Positions 1 to 8,493 of a DNA stretch of 64,000 nt are shown here, piece by piece. A model generated the notes under the pieces. The model searched no databases. It was not told where the DNA came from and was given only the letters and a program-made list of their open reading frames with translations. A program made the position numbers and the translations under genes. The first letter of the stretch is position 1, and every line of letters begins with the position of its first letter. This DNA comes from Leuconostoc mesenteroides subsp. mesenteroides ATCC 8293 (GTDB lineage: Bacteria; Bacillota; Bacilli; Lactobacillales; Lactobacillaceae): positions 86,001-150,000 of the forward strand of contig NC_008531.1 of the NCBI RefSeq assembly GCF_000014445.1, in the 5' to 3' direction.

Positions 1-978
1 CTTGGGTTGATTTTACCAGCCTATAATGAGCAGGAAGTTTTGCCTACAACCTTGTCCAAATTGAATACGATTAAAGAGACTTTGATTCAAAAAAATCTCA
101 TTAGCGACGATAGTTTTATTATGGTTGTGGACGATGGCTCTGTAGACAATACATGGGAAATTATTCAAGAAAAAGAACAATTAAATTCTGATTTAATTGG
201 TGTCAAGTTATCTCGTAATTTTGGCCACCAATCAGCATTATTAGCAGGAATGTCAGAGAGTATTAAATTAGCGGACATTGTTATAACACTAGATGCTGAC
301 TTGCAAGATAATCCAGACATTATTCAAAAAATGGTGCTTAAATATAAAGCGGGCAATGAAATCGTATATGGGGTCAGATCCAGTAGAAAAACCGATACAT
401 GGTTCAAACGTAATACGGCACTAACCTTTTACAAAATTTCATCATTCTTAGGTGTTGAAATGGTACCAGATCACGCCGACTTTAGATTAATGAGTCGTGT
501 TGCCGTGCTAGCATTACTGCGACTACCTGAGCGAAATGTTTTTCTACGCGCTATGGTACCGCTAGTTGGCTTTCAGTCAGATAAAGTTTTCTATGAACGT
601 GGTGAACGTCAGGCAGGTACATCAAAATATCCATTAAAAAAGATGTTGAGTTTTGCTATTGATGGCATTACCAGTTTCAGTGTTCAACCGATTCGTTTAT
701 TATTTAATTTAGGCATTCTTGTCATCAGCATCGCCAGTATTGAAATTGTTTACACAATATTTGAAAAAATGATTGGAAACACAGAAGCAGGTTGGTCATC
801 TTTGATGATTTCCATTTGGTTATTGGGAGGCATTAACTTGGTAGCAATATCGATTGTTGGTATTTATATTGGCAAAATATTTACCGAAGTGAAGCAACGA
901 CCTTTATTTCAAATTGAAACTGAAACAGGGCTATTCGTGGAAAAGCTACGTAAAGTTGATGACTATACCATGAAGTGA
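1..978 (+). CDS. GT2 family glycosyltransferase, GtrB/CsbB-like (5' end outside window)
   Basis: Probably a polyprenyl-phosphate glycosyltransferase that loads a sugar onto undecaprenyl phosphate at the inner face of the membrane. The reading frame is open to the window edge and already begins inside the conserved N-terminal strand (LILPAYNE), so the true start lies upstream; the TTG at position 7 is not a credible start. Visible features are the GT-A core with VVDDGSVDNT and the metal-binding LDADLQDNP segment, followed by two hydrophobic C-terminal helices typical of GtrB/CsbB/DPM1-like enzymes. The GtrA-family gene lies 82 bp downstream, the usual partner of such transferases in cell-wall glycosylation. 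The acceptor is not visible here. Confidence 0.88.
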   Translation, partial: LGLILPAYNEQEVLPTTLSKLNTIKETLIQKNLISDDSFIMVVDDGSVDNTWEIIQEKEQLNSDLIGVKLSRNFGHQSALLAGMSESIKLADIVITLDADLQDNPDIIQKMVLKYKAGNEIVYGVRSSRKTDTWFKRNTALTFYKISSFLGVEMVPDHADFRLMSRVAVLALLRLPERNVFLRAMVPLVGFQSDKVFYERGERQAGTSKYPLKKMLSFAIDGITSFSVQPIRLLFNLGILVISIASIEIVYTIFEKMIGNTEAGWSSLMISIWLLGGINLVAISIVGIYIGKIFTEVKQRPLFQIETETGLFVEKLRKVDDYTMK

Positions 979-1060
979 TTTTCAAGGATAATACAGTTGA
1001 TAATGATATTGTTCAATAGTAATCAAAGTACTCTTTGGATTTGAATGGAGACAAATCGTT

Positions 1061-1543
1061 TTGCGTAAATATTTACTTTCTGAAAAAATGAAGTATATTT
1101 TCTGGGGTGTGGCAACGACCATAGTATATTTAATCGTTCGACTCATTTCCATGAAAATATTTGATGACACAATGCTGCCTGTCCTAATCTCGCAGACACT
1201 GACCATTATATTCGCATTTGTTGTTAATAAACTGTTTGTTTTTACAACCAAACAAACAAAAAGCGTGTTCGTTCAGTTCGTCAGATTCCTTTGGGGACGG
1301 TTATTTGTGGCCGGAATTGACTTCTTTTTAACCTACGTTATGATCGAAAAATATAGCAATATTTTTATTCATATTTTCTTTCTTAATCAAGTAAACTTTA
1401 AGCTATTTCCTTTTTCATTACCAATAGTAAACCAATTCGCTTCAAATAGTACGGAGCTAAATAGTTTTCTAGCAATTATTTTGATACAAGTGTTATCGGT
1501 AATTGTAAATTATCTTATTTCAAAATTTATGATTTTCAATTAA
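1061..1543 (+). CDS. GtrA family membrane protein
   Basis: A small polytopic protein (160 aa, about four membrane segments) with the GtrA/DPMS layout: an N-terminal FWGVATTIVYLIVR helix, a positively charged loop after the second helix, and an NYLISKFMIF C-terminus. GtrA proteins are thought to help flip or present the lipid-linked sugar made by a GtrB-type transferase, which is encoded just upstream. The start is taken as TTG at 1061, which has GGAG at 1047-1050; an ATG lies nine codons further in. The third helix region is followed by a long loop rich in Phe and Asn. Confidence 0.75.
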   Translation: MRKYLLSEKMKYIFWGVATTIVYLIVRLISMKIFDDTMLPVLISQTLTIIFAFVVNKLFVFTTKQTKSVFVQFVRFLWGRLFVAGIDFFLTYVMIEKYSNIFIHIFFLNQVNFKLFPFSLPIVNQFASNSTELNSFLAIILIQVLSVIVNYLISKFMIFN

Positions 1544-1602
1544 CATCTTTATCAGCTACCTGTAGATAAAAGTGATGACTTTATTTAAGAACAAGCAAGT
1601 TT

Positions 1603-1635
1603 AGAGCAGCTATTTGATATAGCTGTTCTTTTTTG
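1603..1635 (+). terminator. Rho-independent terminator after gtrA
   Basis: An 11-bp stem (1603-1613 with 1619-1629) closes a 5-nt loop and runs into a T-tract. It ends the glycosyltransferase/GtrA transcript. Confidence 0.85.
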
Positions 1636-1723
1636 TCAAAAAATCAAAACGATTGCTTTCTGTTTAGAATTGTTCTAGCATGGTAGGTAGGAAAAGGATA
1701 ACAATATTAAGGAGGAATTAGGA

Positions 1724-3094
1724 ATGTCAAAAACAAAGATTATTATAGTTGGTGCATCTCATGGGGGACATCAAGCTATTCTAGAACTAACTCGTAAATA
1801 CAAGAACCTTGACATCAAGTTGTTTGAAGCCGGTGATTTTATTTCATTCATGTCTTGCGGCATGGAATTATATTTGGAAAATAGTGTTACTGATGTTAAT
1901 GATGTTCGTAATTTCCGTCCTGAAGATATGGAACAGTTGGGCGCAGAAATTTACAGTAACCACGAGGTACTGGCAATTGATGCTGATGATAGAACAGTTT
2001 CTGTCAAAGACGTTACTACCGGTAGTACTGAGAAATATAGCTATGATAAGCTGATATTAAGTTCAGGCGTGACACCAAATAGTCTACCTGTTCCAGGGAC
2101 TGATTTAGAAAATGTCTACCTCATGCGTGGTAAAGATTGGGCAACAAGTATAAAGGCCAAGTTAGAAAATCCCGATGTTAAAAATATCACAATTGTTGGT
2201 GCGGGTTACATTGGCGTTGAGGCAGCGGAAGCTAGTGTTAAGGCCGGGAAAAATGTTACTTTAATTGATATGATTGACCGCCCTTTGGGAAATTATTTAG
2301 ATGCTGAATTAACAGCTGTTCTGGAAAAGGAATTAGCTGATAAAGGTGTAAAAGTGGTTACTGACGTTCGCATCGAAAGTTATGAAGGAACTAGTCAAGT
2401 AACGGCAGTAAAAACAGATGAGGGAAAGTACCCGAGTGATTTAGTTATTCAAGCCGCTGGGGTTAAGCCAAATACGAATTGGTTGAAAGGTGTGATTGAT
2501 TTAGACGATCGAGGCTGGATTAAAACGGATGAATATTTACGGACGAATTTACCAGATGTTTATGCTGTGGGAGATGCGGTTCTATCGTATTCAATCCCTG
2601 CCCAAACTAAATTACCAATTGCACTAGCAACCGTTGTACGGCGTGAAGTCCGTTATATAATCGCACATTTATTTGAAAATCAGCCCTCAGTTCCTTTCAA
2701 AGGGGTCGTTGGCTCGTCAGCGTTAAGTGTGTTCGATTACCATTTTGCAACGGCTGGATTAAATACCACAACGGCCCAAAAATCAGGTGTTACTTTGAAG
2801 TGCTCCTTCTACCAAGATACCTTACGGCCCGACTACGTTCCTCGAGAAAATGGGAACACCGAAGTTTATGTCGAGCTGGGCTATGATCCGCAGACACATC
2901 GTATTTTAGGCGGTGCGGTGCTATCGACTTATGATATAACGGCTCAAGGTAATGTTATTGCGCTAGCGATCGAACACGGACTTCGTTTGGAAGATTTGGC
3001 TGAAGCCGACTTTTTCTTCCAACCAGGATTTGACCGACAATGGAGTCTATTGAACCTAGCGGCCCAACATGCACTTGGTGAGCCTAAATTTTAA
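1724..3094 (+). CDS. nox: NADH oxidase (CoA-disulfide reductase/Nox family)
   Basis: An FAD-dependent pyridine nucleotide-disulfide oxidoreductase of 456 aa, the normal size for NADH oxidase/NADH peroxidase. The N-terminal FAD motif is VGASHGG, the single redox-active cysteine is Cys45 in SFMSCGMELYL, and the NADH fold has VGAGYIGVEAAE. The AVGDA motif near residue 285 closes the FAD site. In heterofermenters the water-forming enzyme reoxidises NADH with O2 and spares ethanol formation. Sequence reading alone does not separate water-forming oxidase from NADH peroxidase. The gene has its own AAGGAGG ribosome site and stands alone between two terminators. Confidence 0.88.
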   Translation: MSKTKIIIVGASHGGHQAILELTRKYKNLDIKLFEAGDFISFMSCGMELYLENSVTDVNDVRNFRPEDMEQLGAEIYSNHEVLAIDADDRTVSVKDVTTGSTEKYSYDKLILSSGVTPNSLPVPGTDLENVYLMRGKDWATSIKAKLENPDVKNITIVGAGYIGVEAAEASVKAGKNVTLIDMIDRPLGNYLDAELTAVLEKELADKGVKVVTDVRIESYEGTSQVTAVKTDEGKYPSDLVIQAAGVKPNTNWLKGVIDLDDRGWIKTDEYLRTNLPDVYAVGDAVLSYSIPAQTKLPIALATVVRREVRYIIAHLFENQPSVPFKGVVGSSALSVFDYHFATAGLNTTTAQKSGVTLKCSFYQDTLRPDYVPRENGNTEVYVELGYDPQTHRILGGAVLSTYDITAQGNVIALAIEHGLRLEDLAEADFFFQPGFDRQWSLLNLAAQHALGEPKF

Positions 3095-3130
3095 TTAGTT
3101 TGTGAATAAGGTAATATTAGGCTACAAATA

Positions 3131-3167
3131 AAAAGAAACGCAACTCGAAAGGTTGCGTCTCTTTTTA
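3131..3167 (+). terminator. Terminator after nox
   Basis: A 10-bp stem with one mismatch (3135-3144 with 3152-3161) is followed by a T-run. The A-run on its 5' side could also stop the opposing yagU-like transcript. Confidence 0.85.
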
Positions 3168-3181
3168 TTTAATAAGTAGAA

Positions 3182-3721
3182 TTATACGTTTTCTAAATGA
3201 CCATTCTTATCCTTAGCAATTAAGAAGTAGACCGTCACTGCGATCGACCATGCCCAAACAATATGCCCAAAGAACTCAGAAATATGTTCATCTAAAGGTT
3301 GATTCCATGGAGCTGGAATTGTTCCAAATGCAGGCATGATAATGATATGCCAAAGAATCCAAAGGAATATACCATAAGCAGCACCTTGCCACAAAGCTAC
3401 TTTAGACCAATATTGAGATACAAATACGTATAGTATTGCAAACGCAATGGCAAATGAGAAGTGTAGAATCAATGTGAACCAAAATACTTTTTGATCTTGA
3501 GAGTAGTAAAAGAATGAATGAACTAGTTTAGATGGAATGCCAAGCTGTTCAGCCATATGTTGTGGTGGGTTAGTGGCATTACGAGCTAGTGTACGTGGTG
3601 GCAAAATATTTTCCCAACCGATTTTAACCATTCCTGAAATCATCCCTGCAATAAATCCGTAGAAAATACTTTTAGTAATGATCTCCTTTAGTGATGCAAC
3701 TGGTTTATTTAGTGTAACCAT
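3182..3721 (-). CDS. YagU family membrane protein (DUF1440)
   Basis: A 179-aa integral membrane protein with about four helices. The N-terminal segment FYGFIAGMISGMVKIGWENILPPR, followed by a hydrophilic loop with NPPQHMAEQLG, is characteristic of the YagU/DUF1440 family. In E. coli, YagU is an inner-membrane protein linked to acid resistance; no biochemical activity is established. It is transcribed alone from a strong consensus promoter (3760-3788) and converges on nox. Confidence 0.8.
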   Translation of the reverse strand: MVTLNKPVASLKEIITKSIFYGFIAGMISGMVKIGWENILPPRTLARNATNPPQHMAEQLGIPSKLVHSFFYYSQDQKVFWFTLILHFSFAIAFAILYVFVSQYWSKVALWQGAAYGIFLWILWHIIIMPAFGTIPAPWNQPLDEHISEFFGHIVWAWSIAVTVYFLIAKDKNGHLENV

Positions 3722-3759
3722 AGTGTTTCTCCCTTATGTGAATCATTTAACAACTGTTA

Positions 3760-3788
3760 ATAATACAGCCATTGGGATCGTTTGTCAA
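3760..3788 (-). promoter_or_regulatory. Promoter of the YagU-like gene
   Basis: Read on the minus strand: TTGACA (3788-3783), a 17-nt spacer, then TATTAT (3765-3760), about 39 bp before the start codon. Confidence 0.75.
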
Positions 3789-3929
3789 TTCATTTGATTT
3801 CGGGAATATGTTCGATTAATTATGGATATTGCCAAAATTGTGAAATAAAATACTTGTAATTAAAAAACAATGAGAATAAAAATAAATGGTTGCAAAATAA
3901 TTATAAATAGTGTAAGGTTATTACAAATA

Positions 3930-4213
3930 AATGAGACAAAGAAAAGATAAGTAAATTTTAGGGGTAATCAAAGAGAGCTAACATTTGGTGAAAGTTAGTA
4001 TTACGAATGAATTGAAAATGGTCTTGGAGTCGTTAGTGGTATAAGCATGTTCGTGAATACCGCTCGGGTGCGCCCGTTATCGCGTTAAGGTATCTCTCTT
4101 TTGATGTACCTGTCAAGTATAAAGTAGTGATACTTTATAGAATTTGGGTGGTAACACGAGTTTTTCGTCCCATAATCTTTGTAGATAATGCAAAGATTAT
4201 GGGACTTTTTTTG
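3930..4213 (+). promoter_or_regulatory. T-box leader 1 (probable methionine specifier)
   Basis: It carries the AGTA box at 3950-3953, the AGAGAGC motif at 3972-3978, the GAA of the loop-E fold at 4014 followed by ATG at 4018-4020, then CTTGGAG. The T-box core GGGTGGTAACACG (4146-4158) has the UGGU bulge at 4149-4152, and there is a perfect 15-bp terminator (4167-4181 with 4191-4205) plus T-run. UGGU pairs with a tRNA whose discriminator base is A. Among codons readable near the GAA, ATG is followed by a purine and fits Met tRNA; Val (GTC) is the remaining alternative. The first thing downstream is a decayed cyclase gene, then T-box leader 2. Confidence 0.88.
4064..4203 (+). repeat. 140-nt near-identical repeat, copy 1 (antiterminator half of T-box leader 1)
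   Basis: This segment and 11829-11968 are the same length and differ at two positions by eye (both in the stretch after TTAAGGTAT). The remaining upstream halves of the two leaders are clearly more diverged, so this is a recent duplication or a gene-conversion tract, not just shared T-box consensus. Confidence 0.85.
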
Positions 4214-4243
4214 TTGATGAATAAAATGAATGGAGAATAAGTA

Positions 4244-4390
4244 ATGACCAATAAATTGTATGATGTTTTGACTGTATTAAAGAAGTTTCCATGGATTGAT
4301 TTAACTATTTTTCCAGCTTTTATTGATGTGGGCTTTGAAACAATATTGATATCGGATAGCAAGCCTATATCGTCTACGACTAAGTCGTAA
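4244..4390 (+). pseudogene. Remnant of a cyclase (kynurenine-formamidase-like) gene
   Basis: A 48-codon frame with a good ribosome site (GGAGAATAAGTA) starts MTNKL and carries LKKFPWIDLT, then PAF and FETI. This matches the first 45 residues of the intact cyclase at 12013 (MTNKL, LKEFQWVDLT, PAF, FETL) with about nine residues missing between DLT and PAF. It then loses similarity and stops. The remnant sits behind T-box leader 1 exactly as the intact gene sits behind T-box leader 3. I infer a duplicated leader-plus-cyclase unit truncated by deletion. A short functional peptide cannot be excluded but is unlikely. Confidence 0.7.
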
Positions 4391-4427
4391 TTATCAATTT
4401 TAACTTTAAAGAAGTAACTGCAGTTTT

Positions 4428-4700
4428 AAAGACAAAGAAAAGATAAGTAAATTTAAAGAGTAACTGAAAGAGAGCCGACGAATTGGTGAAAGTTGGTGTT
4501 ACGAATAAGTTGAAAATGGTCTTGGAGTCATAGAATGGGTGAGCAAGTATGTAAATTCATTCCGGGTGTGCCCGATATAGCACAGAGTTTTGTTAAAAAA
4601 CAGAACTTAAAGAGAATAATTTAGTGATAGATTATTGAATGCGAGTGGTAACACGATTTTCGTCCCGCAATCTGGCTATTTTTAGCTGGGTTGCTTTTTT
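4428..4700 (+). promoter_or_regulatory. T-box leader 2 (probable methionine specifier)
   Basis: AGTA at 4446-4449, AGAGAGC, and a GAAAATGG specifier region (ATG at 4516-4518) followed by CTTGGAGT. The T-box core GTGGTAACACG has the UGGU bulge at 4646-4649. The terminator stem 4667-4678/4683-4694 (12 bp with three G-T wobbles) is followed by six Ts. It controls the yxe-like operon starting at 4826. I see no clear promoter between leader 1 and leader 2, so this leader may be read through from leader 1, giving two T-box checkpoints in series. Confidence 0.87.
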
Positions 4701-4825
4701 GTGGTCTGAAATAAAGGGGGTGGTCATAATAGAGCTGAAAACAGCCTAGTTAAGGTGATATATAAAGATGATGATTTAAAATACTTAAAAAATATAGACG
4801 AAAGAAAGATTTGAGGAGAAACAGT

Positions 4826-5908
4826 ATGAGTGATCAAACACTACAAAAAGAACTAGAAAACATTGAGGTAACGGATACACTACAGGCGTGTCCGATTGAT
4901 TTTTCACAATCAAAGGTTGCTAATCCGCGAGCGCATCAAAAGCAAAAAGAATATGACAACGGTAAAGACAAGTCCAATTTTAATGAACGAGAAAAGTTTT
5001 CAGCCTATCAAGGCCCCCAATTTAAAGCCCGGTTTACAGACGGTACGCTTCCTGTTACACCTAACCGTTATCGCTTGATTTGGTCTCGTCATTGCCCTTG
5101 GGCTAATCGTATTGCCATTGGTATTGATTTATTAGGTTTAGATCAAGTGATTTCTAATGGCATCGTTGATCCTTTGAGACCAGCTGGGGTAGTTGGAGAC
5201 TGGTTCTTTACGTTAGATGATGGGGATGTTGATCCAGTATTAGGGATTCATTCACTTGGGGAAGCTTACCGGTTAGCTGATCCTTCATACGATAAAAGAA
5301 CGACGGTACCAGCACTCGTTGACACTCAAACCGGTAAGGTTGTTAACAATGATTATAATAATTTAATCAAAGAATTTGCCTTAGCCTGGCAAGAATATGT
5401 ACCAGAAACTGCACCGGACTTATATCCTAAGAACTTGCGTTCAGATATTGATGCGTTGAGTGACATCATATTGATGGACATCAATTATGCGGTTAATGAG
5501 GCGGGTCATGGACGTTCTCAAGCAGATTATAAAAAATGGTATGACAAAGTATTTAATCGATTAGATTGGCTAGAGGAGCGCCTAGCCAACCAACGCTACT
5601 TATTCGGTGACCAAATAACATTAGTAGATATTAATTTATATGTCACGCTGTCACGATTTGACTTAGTGTTTTATCAAAAGTATTTTGTTAATAAAAAACG
5701 TTTAGTTGATTATCCTAATTTGTGGAACTACGCTAAGGATTTGTATGCCATCCCTGCATTTGGCGACAATACTAATTTTGAATCAATGCGTCAACGTTTT
5801 TATGAGGTTGATCATACACCGCAAGAGGATCTGCCTCGAATTATTCCATTAGGGCCAGATGATAGTATTTGGGAAGAAGCAAATGACAGAGCAGAAAAAT
5901 TTGGTTAG
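4826..5908 (+). CDS. Glutathione S-transferase-like protein, Xi class (Ecm4/YqjG-type)
   Basis: A 360-aa protein with the Xi-class glutathione transferase layout: a thioredoxin-fold N-terminal half with catalytic Cys90 in SRHCPWANR, and an all-alpha C-terminal half (residues about 195-330) with the QRYLFGDQITLVDINLYVTLSRFD signature. Family members (E. coli YqjG, yeast Ecm4) are glutathionyl-hydroquinone reductases that remove a thiol from an S-conjugate through the cysteine. The ATG at 4826 is chosen over the upstream TTG at 4811 because GAGGAG lies at 4813-4818. It is the first gene after T-box 2 and overlaps the next gene by 26 bp. Reductive thiol release from an S-adduct is my inference. 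Confidence 0.85.
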   Translation: MSDQTLQKELENIEVTDTLQACPIDFSQSKVANPRAHQKQKEYDNGKDKSNFNEREKFSAYQGPQFKARFTDGTLPVTPNRYRLIWSRHCPWANRIAIGIDLLGLDQVISNGIVDPLRPAGVVGDWFFTLDDGDVDPVLGIHSLGEAYRLADPSYDKRTTVPALVDTQTGKVVNNDYNNLIKEFALAWQEYVPETAPDLYPKNLRSDIDALSDIILMDINYAVNEAGHGRSQADYKKWYDKVFNRLDWLEERLANQRYLFGDQITLVDINLYVTLSRFDLVFYQKYFVNKKRLVDYPNLWNYAKDLYAIPAFGDNTNFESMRQRFYEVDHTPQEDLPRIIPLGPDDSIWEEANDRAEKFG

Positions 5909-7217
5909 TAATACTCGGAAGTTAGCCCAGTTAATTGTAGATTCCAAGTTCCAAATAGACGAATTGAATGTTGCCAAAAAATGCTTTGTGGATTATTTAG
6001 CAAGTGCCTATGTTTCTAGAAATGAACCAGCGGTGAAAAGATTATTTGACACACTCAAAAATGCTGGACCGGCTAAGCTTTTAGGTCAAGCTGGTACAGC
6101 TAGTAGTGATCATGCCGCATTATTTAATGGATTCGCTGCACATTACAATGATTTCGATGATGTTCAAGCTAATTTTCGCGGCCATCCAAGTGTTGTCATT
6201 TATTCAGCTTTGTTAGCTCTTGCTGATGGGACTGAAAGTGCAGATAGATTTTTTGAGGCCTATATTGTAGGTGTGGAAATTGCTGGACAAATTGGATTTC
6301 AAGTCAACCCAACACACAAGTTATCTGGGTACCACACAACTGCAACCCTTGGTACGATTGCTGCAGCTGCTAGCCTTCCTTTCTTTAAACGTTTTTCCTT
6401 GGGTCAAACTATCGACATTTTATCATTTGCTGCTACACAAGCCGCAGGTCTTGGAATAGAGGCAGGTACTGATACTAAGCCAATGCATGCGGGGTTAGCT
6501 GCACAGCGTGCGGTGCAATCCTATCAATTTGTGTCCAGCCAACTTACAACCAATCAAGATGTTTTTAACAATCAAACAGGCTGGGTAAAAATAGTTGTTG
6601 GGCAGGAATTAGATTTAGATTTAATAGAATCAACATGGTTAACTCCTGCTCAAATTATCACGCCTGGCATCTGGTTTAAGCGACATCAATTTTGCTCTGC
6701 TGCTATGTCTGGGTATGATGCAATCAAACAGGGCTACCTTCAGGGAATTAATATAAAAAACATCAAGCAAGTAATTTTCCATTTTAGACCTTTTGGAGAT
6801 AAGGTCTTGCGGTATAAGCAACCATTGAATGGGCAAGAAGGAAAGTTTTCAATTGAGTACATTGCGTGGCAAATATTAACCTTTGGGGATGTGAATGACG
6901 AACTTTTTGATAGCAGTGTAAGTACAGAAAAGTTTCAAGAGATGAGTTATTTGTTTAAAAGAGTTAATGATTTAAAGAATATAGCTGTTGATCAAAGGGA
7001 AATACTAGTTGAGTTCGTGCGTACTGACAAATCTATCAATACAATATATATTGATTGGCCCCAAGGGTCACCACAGAATCCACTAACAATGGATGAGATA
7101 TATGTCAAATTAGCTCATGCATTGTCGATAGATGAAAATGAATTATTCGATATTTTGACGGCGGGATTGACATCGAAATCGGTAGCAGGATTGCTTAACA
7201 TTATTGCAAGAATTTAA
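5883..7217 (+). CDS. MmgE/PrpD family protein (YxeQ-like)
   Basis: A 444-aa protein with the MmgE/PrpD fold signature: NGFAAHYNDFDDVQANFRGHPS near residue 75, HTTATLGTIAAAA near residue 150, and TKPMHAGLAAQRAV near residue 200. The family includes 2-methylcitrate dehydratase, cis-aconitate decarboxylase and iminodisuccinate epimerase, all acting at carbons next to carboxylates of succinate-like substrates. B. subtilis YxeQ belongs to the same family and sits in an operon of the same make-up. ATG 5883 (preceded by GGAAGAAG) is preferred to ATG 5859. An epimerase, dehydratase or lyase step on a succinylated thiol is plausible but not shown. Confidence 0.85.
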   Translation: MTEQKNLVSNTRKLAQLIVDSKFQIDELNVAKKCFVDYLASAYVSRNEPAVKRLFDTLKNAGPAKLLGQAGTASSDHAALFNGFAAHYNDFDDVQANFRGHPSVVIYSALLALADGTESADRFFEAYIVGVEIAGQIGFQVNPTHKLSGYHTTATLGTIAAAASLPFFKRFSLGQTIDILSFAATQAAGLGIEAGTDTKPMHAGLAAQRAVQSYQFVSSQLTTNQDVFNNQTGWVKIVVGQELDLDLIESTWLTPAQIITPGIWFKRHQFCSAAMSGYDAIKQGYLQGINIKNIKQVIFHFRPFGDKVLRYKQPLNGQEGKFSIEYIAWQILTFGDVNDELFDSSVSTEKFQEMSYLFKRVNDLKNIAVDQREILVEFVRTDKSINTIYIDWPQGSPQNPLTMDEIYVKLAHALSIDENELFDILTAGLTSKSVAGLLNIIARI

Positions 7218-7238
7218 AGCAGCTACCCTGGAGGAAAA

Positions 7239-7796
7239 GTGATTACTAATCGATTCATTAAAAAAAATGAAGTAAAAGAATTACAGCTCTTATTACATGA
7301 AGCGTATAAGAGTGACACACAACTAGGTATTAATTTTCAAGCGGCAAGAGTTACTTTACAACAGATTGATGAACATATCGAGAACACAGCAACCTTTGTG
7401 ACAGAGATAAATCATACTATTGTAGCGACGGTATCTGTCAGGTTACCTTGGTCAAAAAATCCAGGTCCGTATGCTATACCTCATCTTGGATGGGTTGCTA
7501 CTCATAGTCAGTTTTCAAAGCAAGGTTATGCAACACAACTTATTGATTGGGTTGAAAAAGAGTACATTCAAAAACAACTAAAAGCTCCAATGGTTAGTTT
7601 AGGAACAGCGGTTGAACATCCTTGGTTAAAAAGATTTTATACTTCAGTTGGTTACCAACCCGTTGAGATGGTACAAAAAACGCCGGATCATTTGACAGTG
7701 TATATGGTAAAAGTTTTGAATAGAAAATTTGACCAGTTAGAGTCTGAACAATTGAAGAAATATCTAAATAAAAATAAAACAAAAGTACGTTATTAG
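7239..7796 (+). CDS. GNAT N-acetyltransferase (YxeL/SnaB-like role)
   Basis: A GCN5-related acetyltransferase of 185 aa. The acetyl-CoA site is in LGWVATHSQFSKQGYATQLIDWVEKEY (residues about 85-110), and the C-terminal half ends with the usual FYTSVGYQPVEM strand pair. It starts at GTG 7239 behind a strong GGAGG (7230-7234). In the B. subtilis yxe operon the GNAT enzyme N-acetylates S-(2-succino)cysteine or related S-alkyl cysteines before C-S cleavage, and a deacylase later removes the acetyl group. The pairing with the M20 deacylase at 10122 supports the same protect-deprotect logic here. Confidence 0.78.
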   Translation: MITNRFIKKNEVKELQLLLHEAYKSDTQLGINFQAARVTLQQIDEHIENTATFVTEINHTIVATVSVRLPWSKNPGPYAIPHLGWVATHSQFSKQGYATQLIDWVEKEYIQKQLKAPMVSLGTAVEHPWLKRFYTSVGYQPVEMVQKTPDHLTVYMVKVLNRKFDQLESEQLKKYLNKNKTKVRY

Positions 7797-7810
7797 TGAG
7801 TAGGTGAAAT

Positions 7811-8479
7811 ATGAATTTTGATTGGCATTACTTTGTAAATACATTTCCAGAACTTGTGAAATATATTCCGATGACGCTTTTGTTAGCAATACTATCTATG
7901 TTATTAGCGATAGTATTGGGTGGCATAATTACATTACTACACTTTTCGCATTATAAGGTTATTCATTGGTTTGCTTCAATATATGTATCTTTCTTTCGAG
8001 GAATGCCAGCTTTGGTGCAGCTATTCTTAATCTATTATGGTTTACCACAAATTTTCCCGATATTTAAAGGGTTGCCTGCCATTATTGCCACTGTTATTGG
8101 TCTTGGTTTCAAGCAATCTGCTTACTTATCTGAGGTATTTAGAGCAGCGGTAAATTCTGTTGATAGAGGGCAAATAGAGGCAGGACAGTCACTTAATATC
8201 AAAAGTTTTAAAATTTTCCGTTATGTAATTTTACCGCAAGCATTTATCAATGCCTTACCTGCTACGGGTAATACATTTGTTGGTTTGTTAAAAGAAACTT
8301 CGTTAGCCTTTACTTTAGGCATAACAGAGGTTTTTGCAGAAGGAAAGATGTTGGCCGGTGATTCATTTAAATATTTTGAAACATATTTAGCGGTCGGTCT
8401 TACATATTGGGTGTTAATTATTCTTTATTCATGGGCACAGTCTGGGGTAGAGAGAGTACTGAACACGCCATATAGTTAG
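7811..8479 (+). CDS. Amino-acid ABC transporter permease, HisM type (YxeN-like)
   Basis: A membrane permease (222 aa, about five helices) of the polar amino-acid uptake family. The N-terminal helix is followed by ASIYVSFFRGMPALVQLFLIYYG, and the cytoplasmic EAA loop reads EAGQSLNIKSFKIFRYVILPQA. It lies 14 bp before the ATPase gene and forms a complete importer with it and the binding protein at 9281. As a single permease gene it probably works as a homodimer. Confidence 0.88.
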   Translation: MNFDWHYFVNTFPELVKYIPMTLLLAILSMLLAIVLGGIITLLHFSHYKVIHWFASIYVSFFRGMPALVQLFLIYYGLPQIFPIFKGLPAIIATVIGLGFKQSAYLSEVFRAAVNSVDRGQIEAGQSLNIKSFKIFRYVILPQAFINALPATGNTFVGLLKETSLAFTLGITEVFAEGKMLAGDSFKYFETYLAVGLTYWVLIILYSWAQSGVERVLNTPYS

Positions 8480-8493
8480 AAAGGATAGACATT

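Noticed and set aside
4135..4362. Minus-strand frame across T-box 1 and the cyclase remnant
   Set aside because: It overlaps the terminator hairpin and has no ribosome site or recognisable product.
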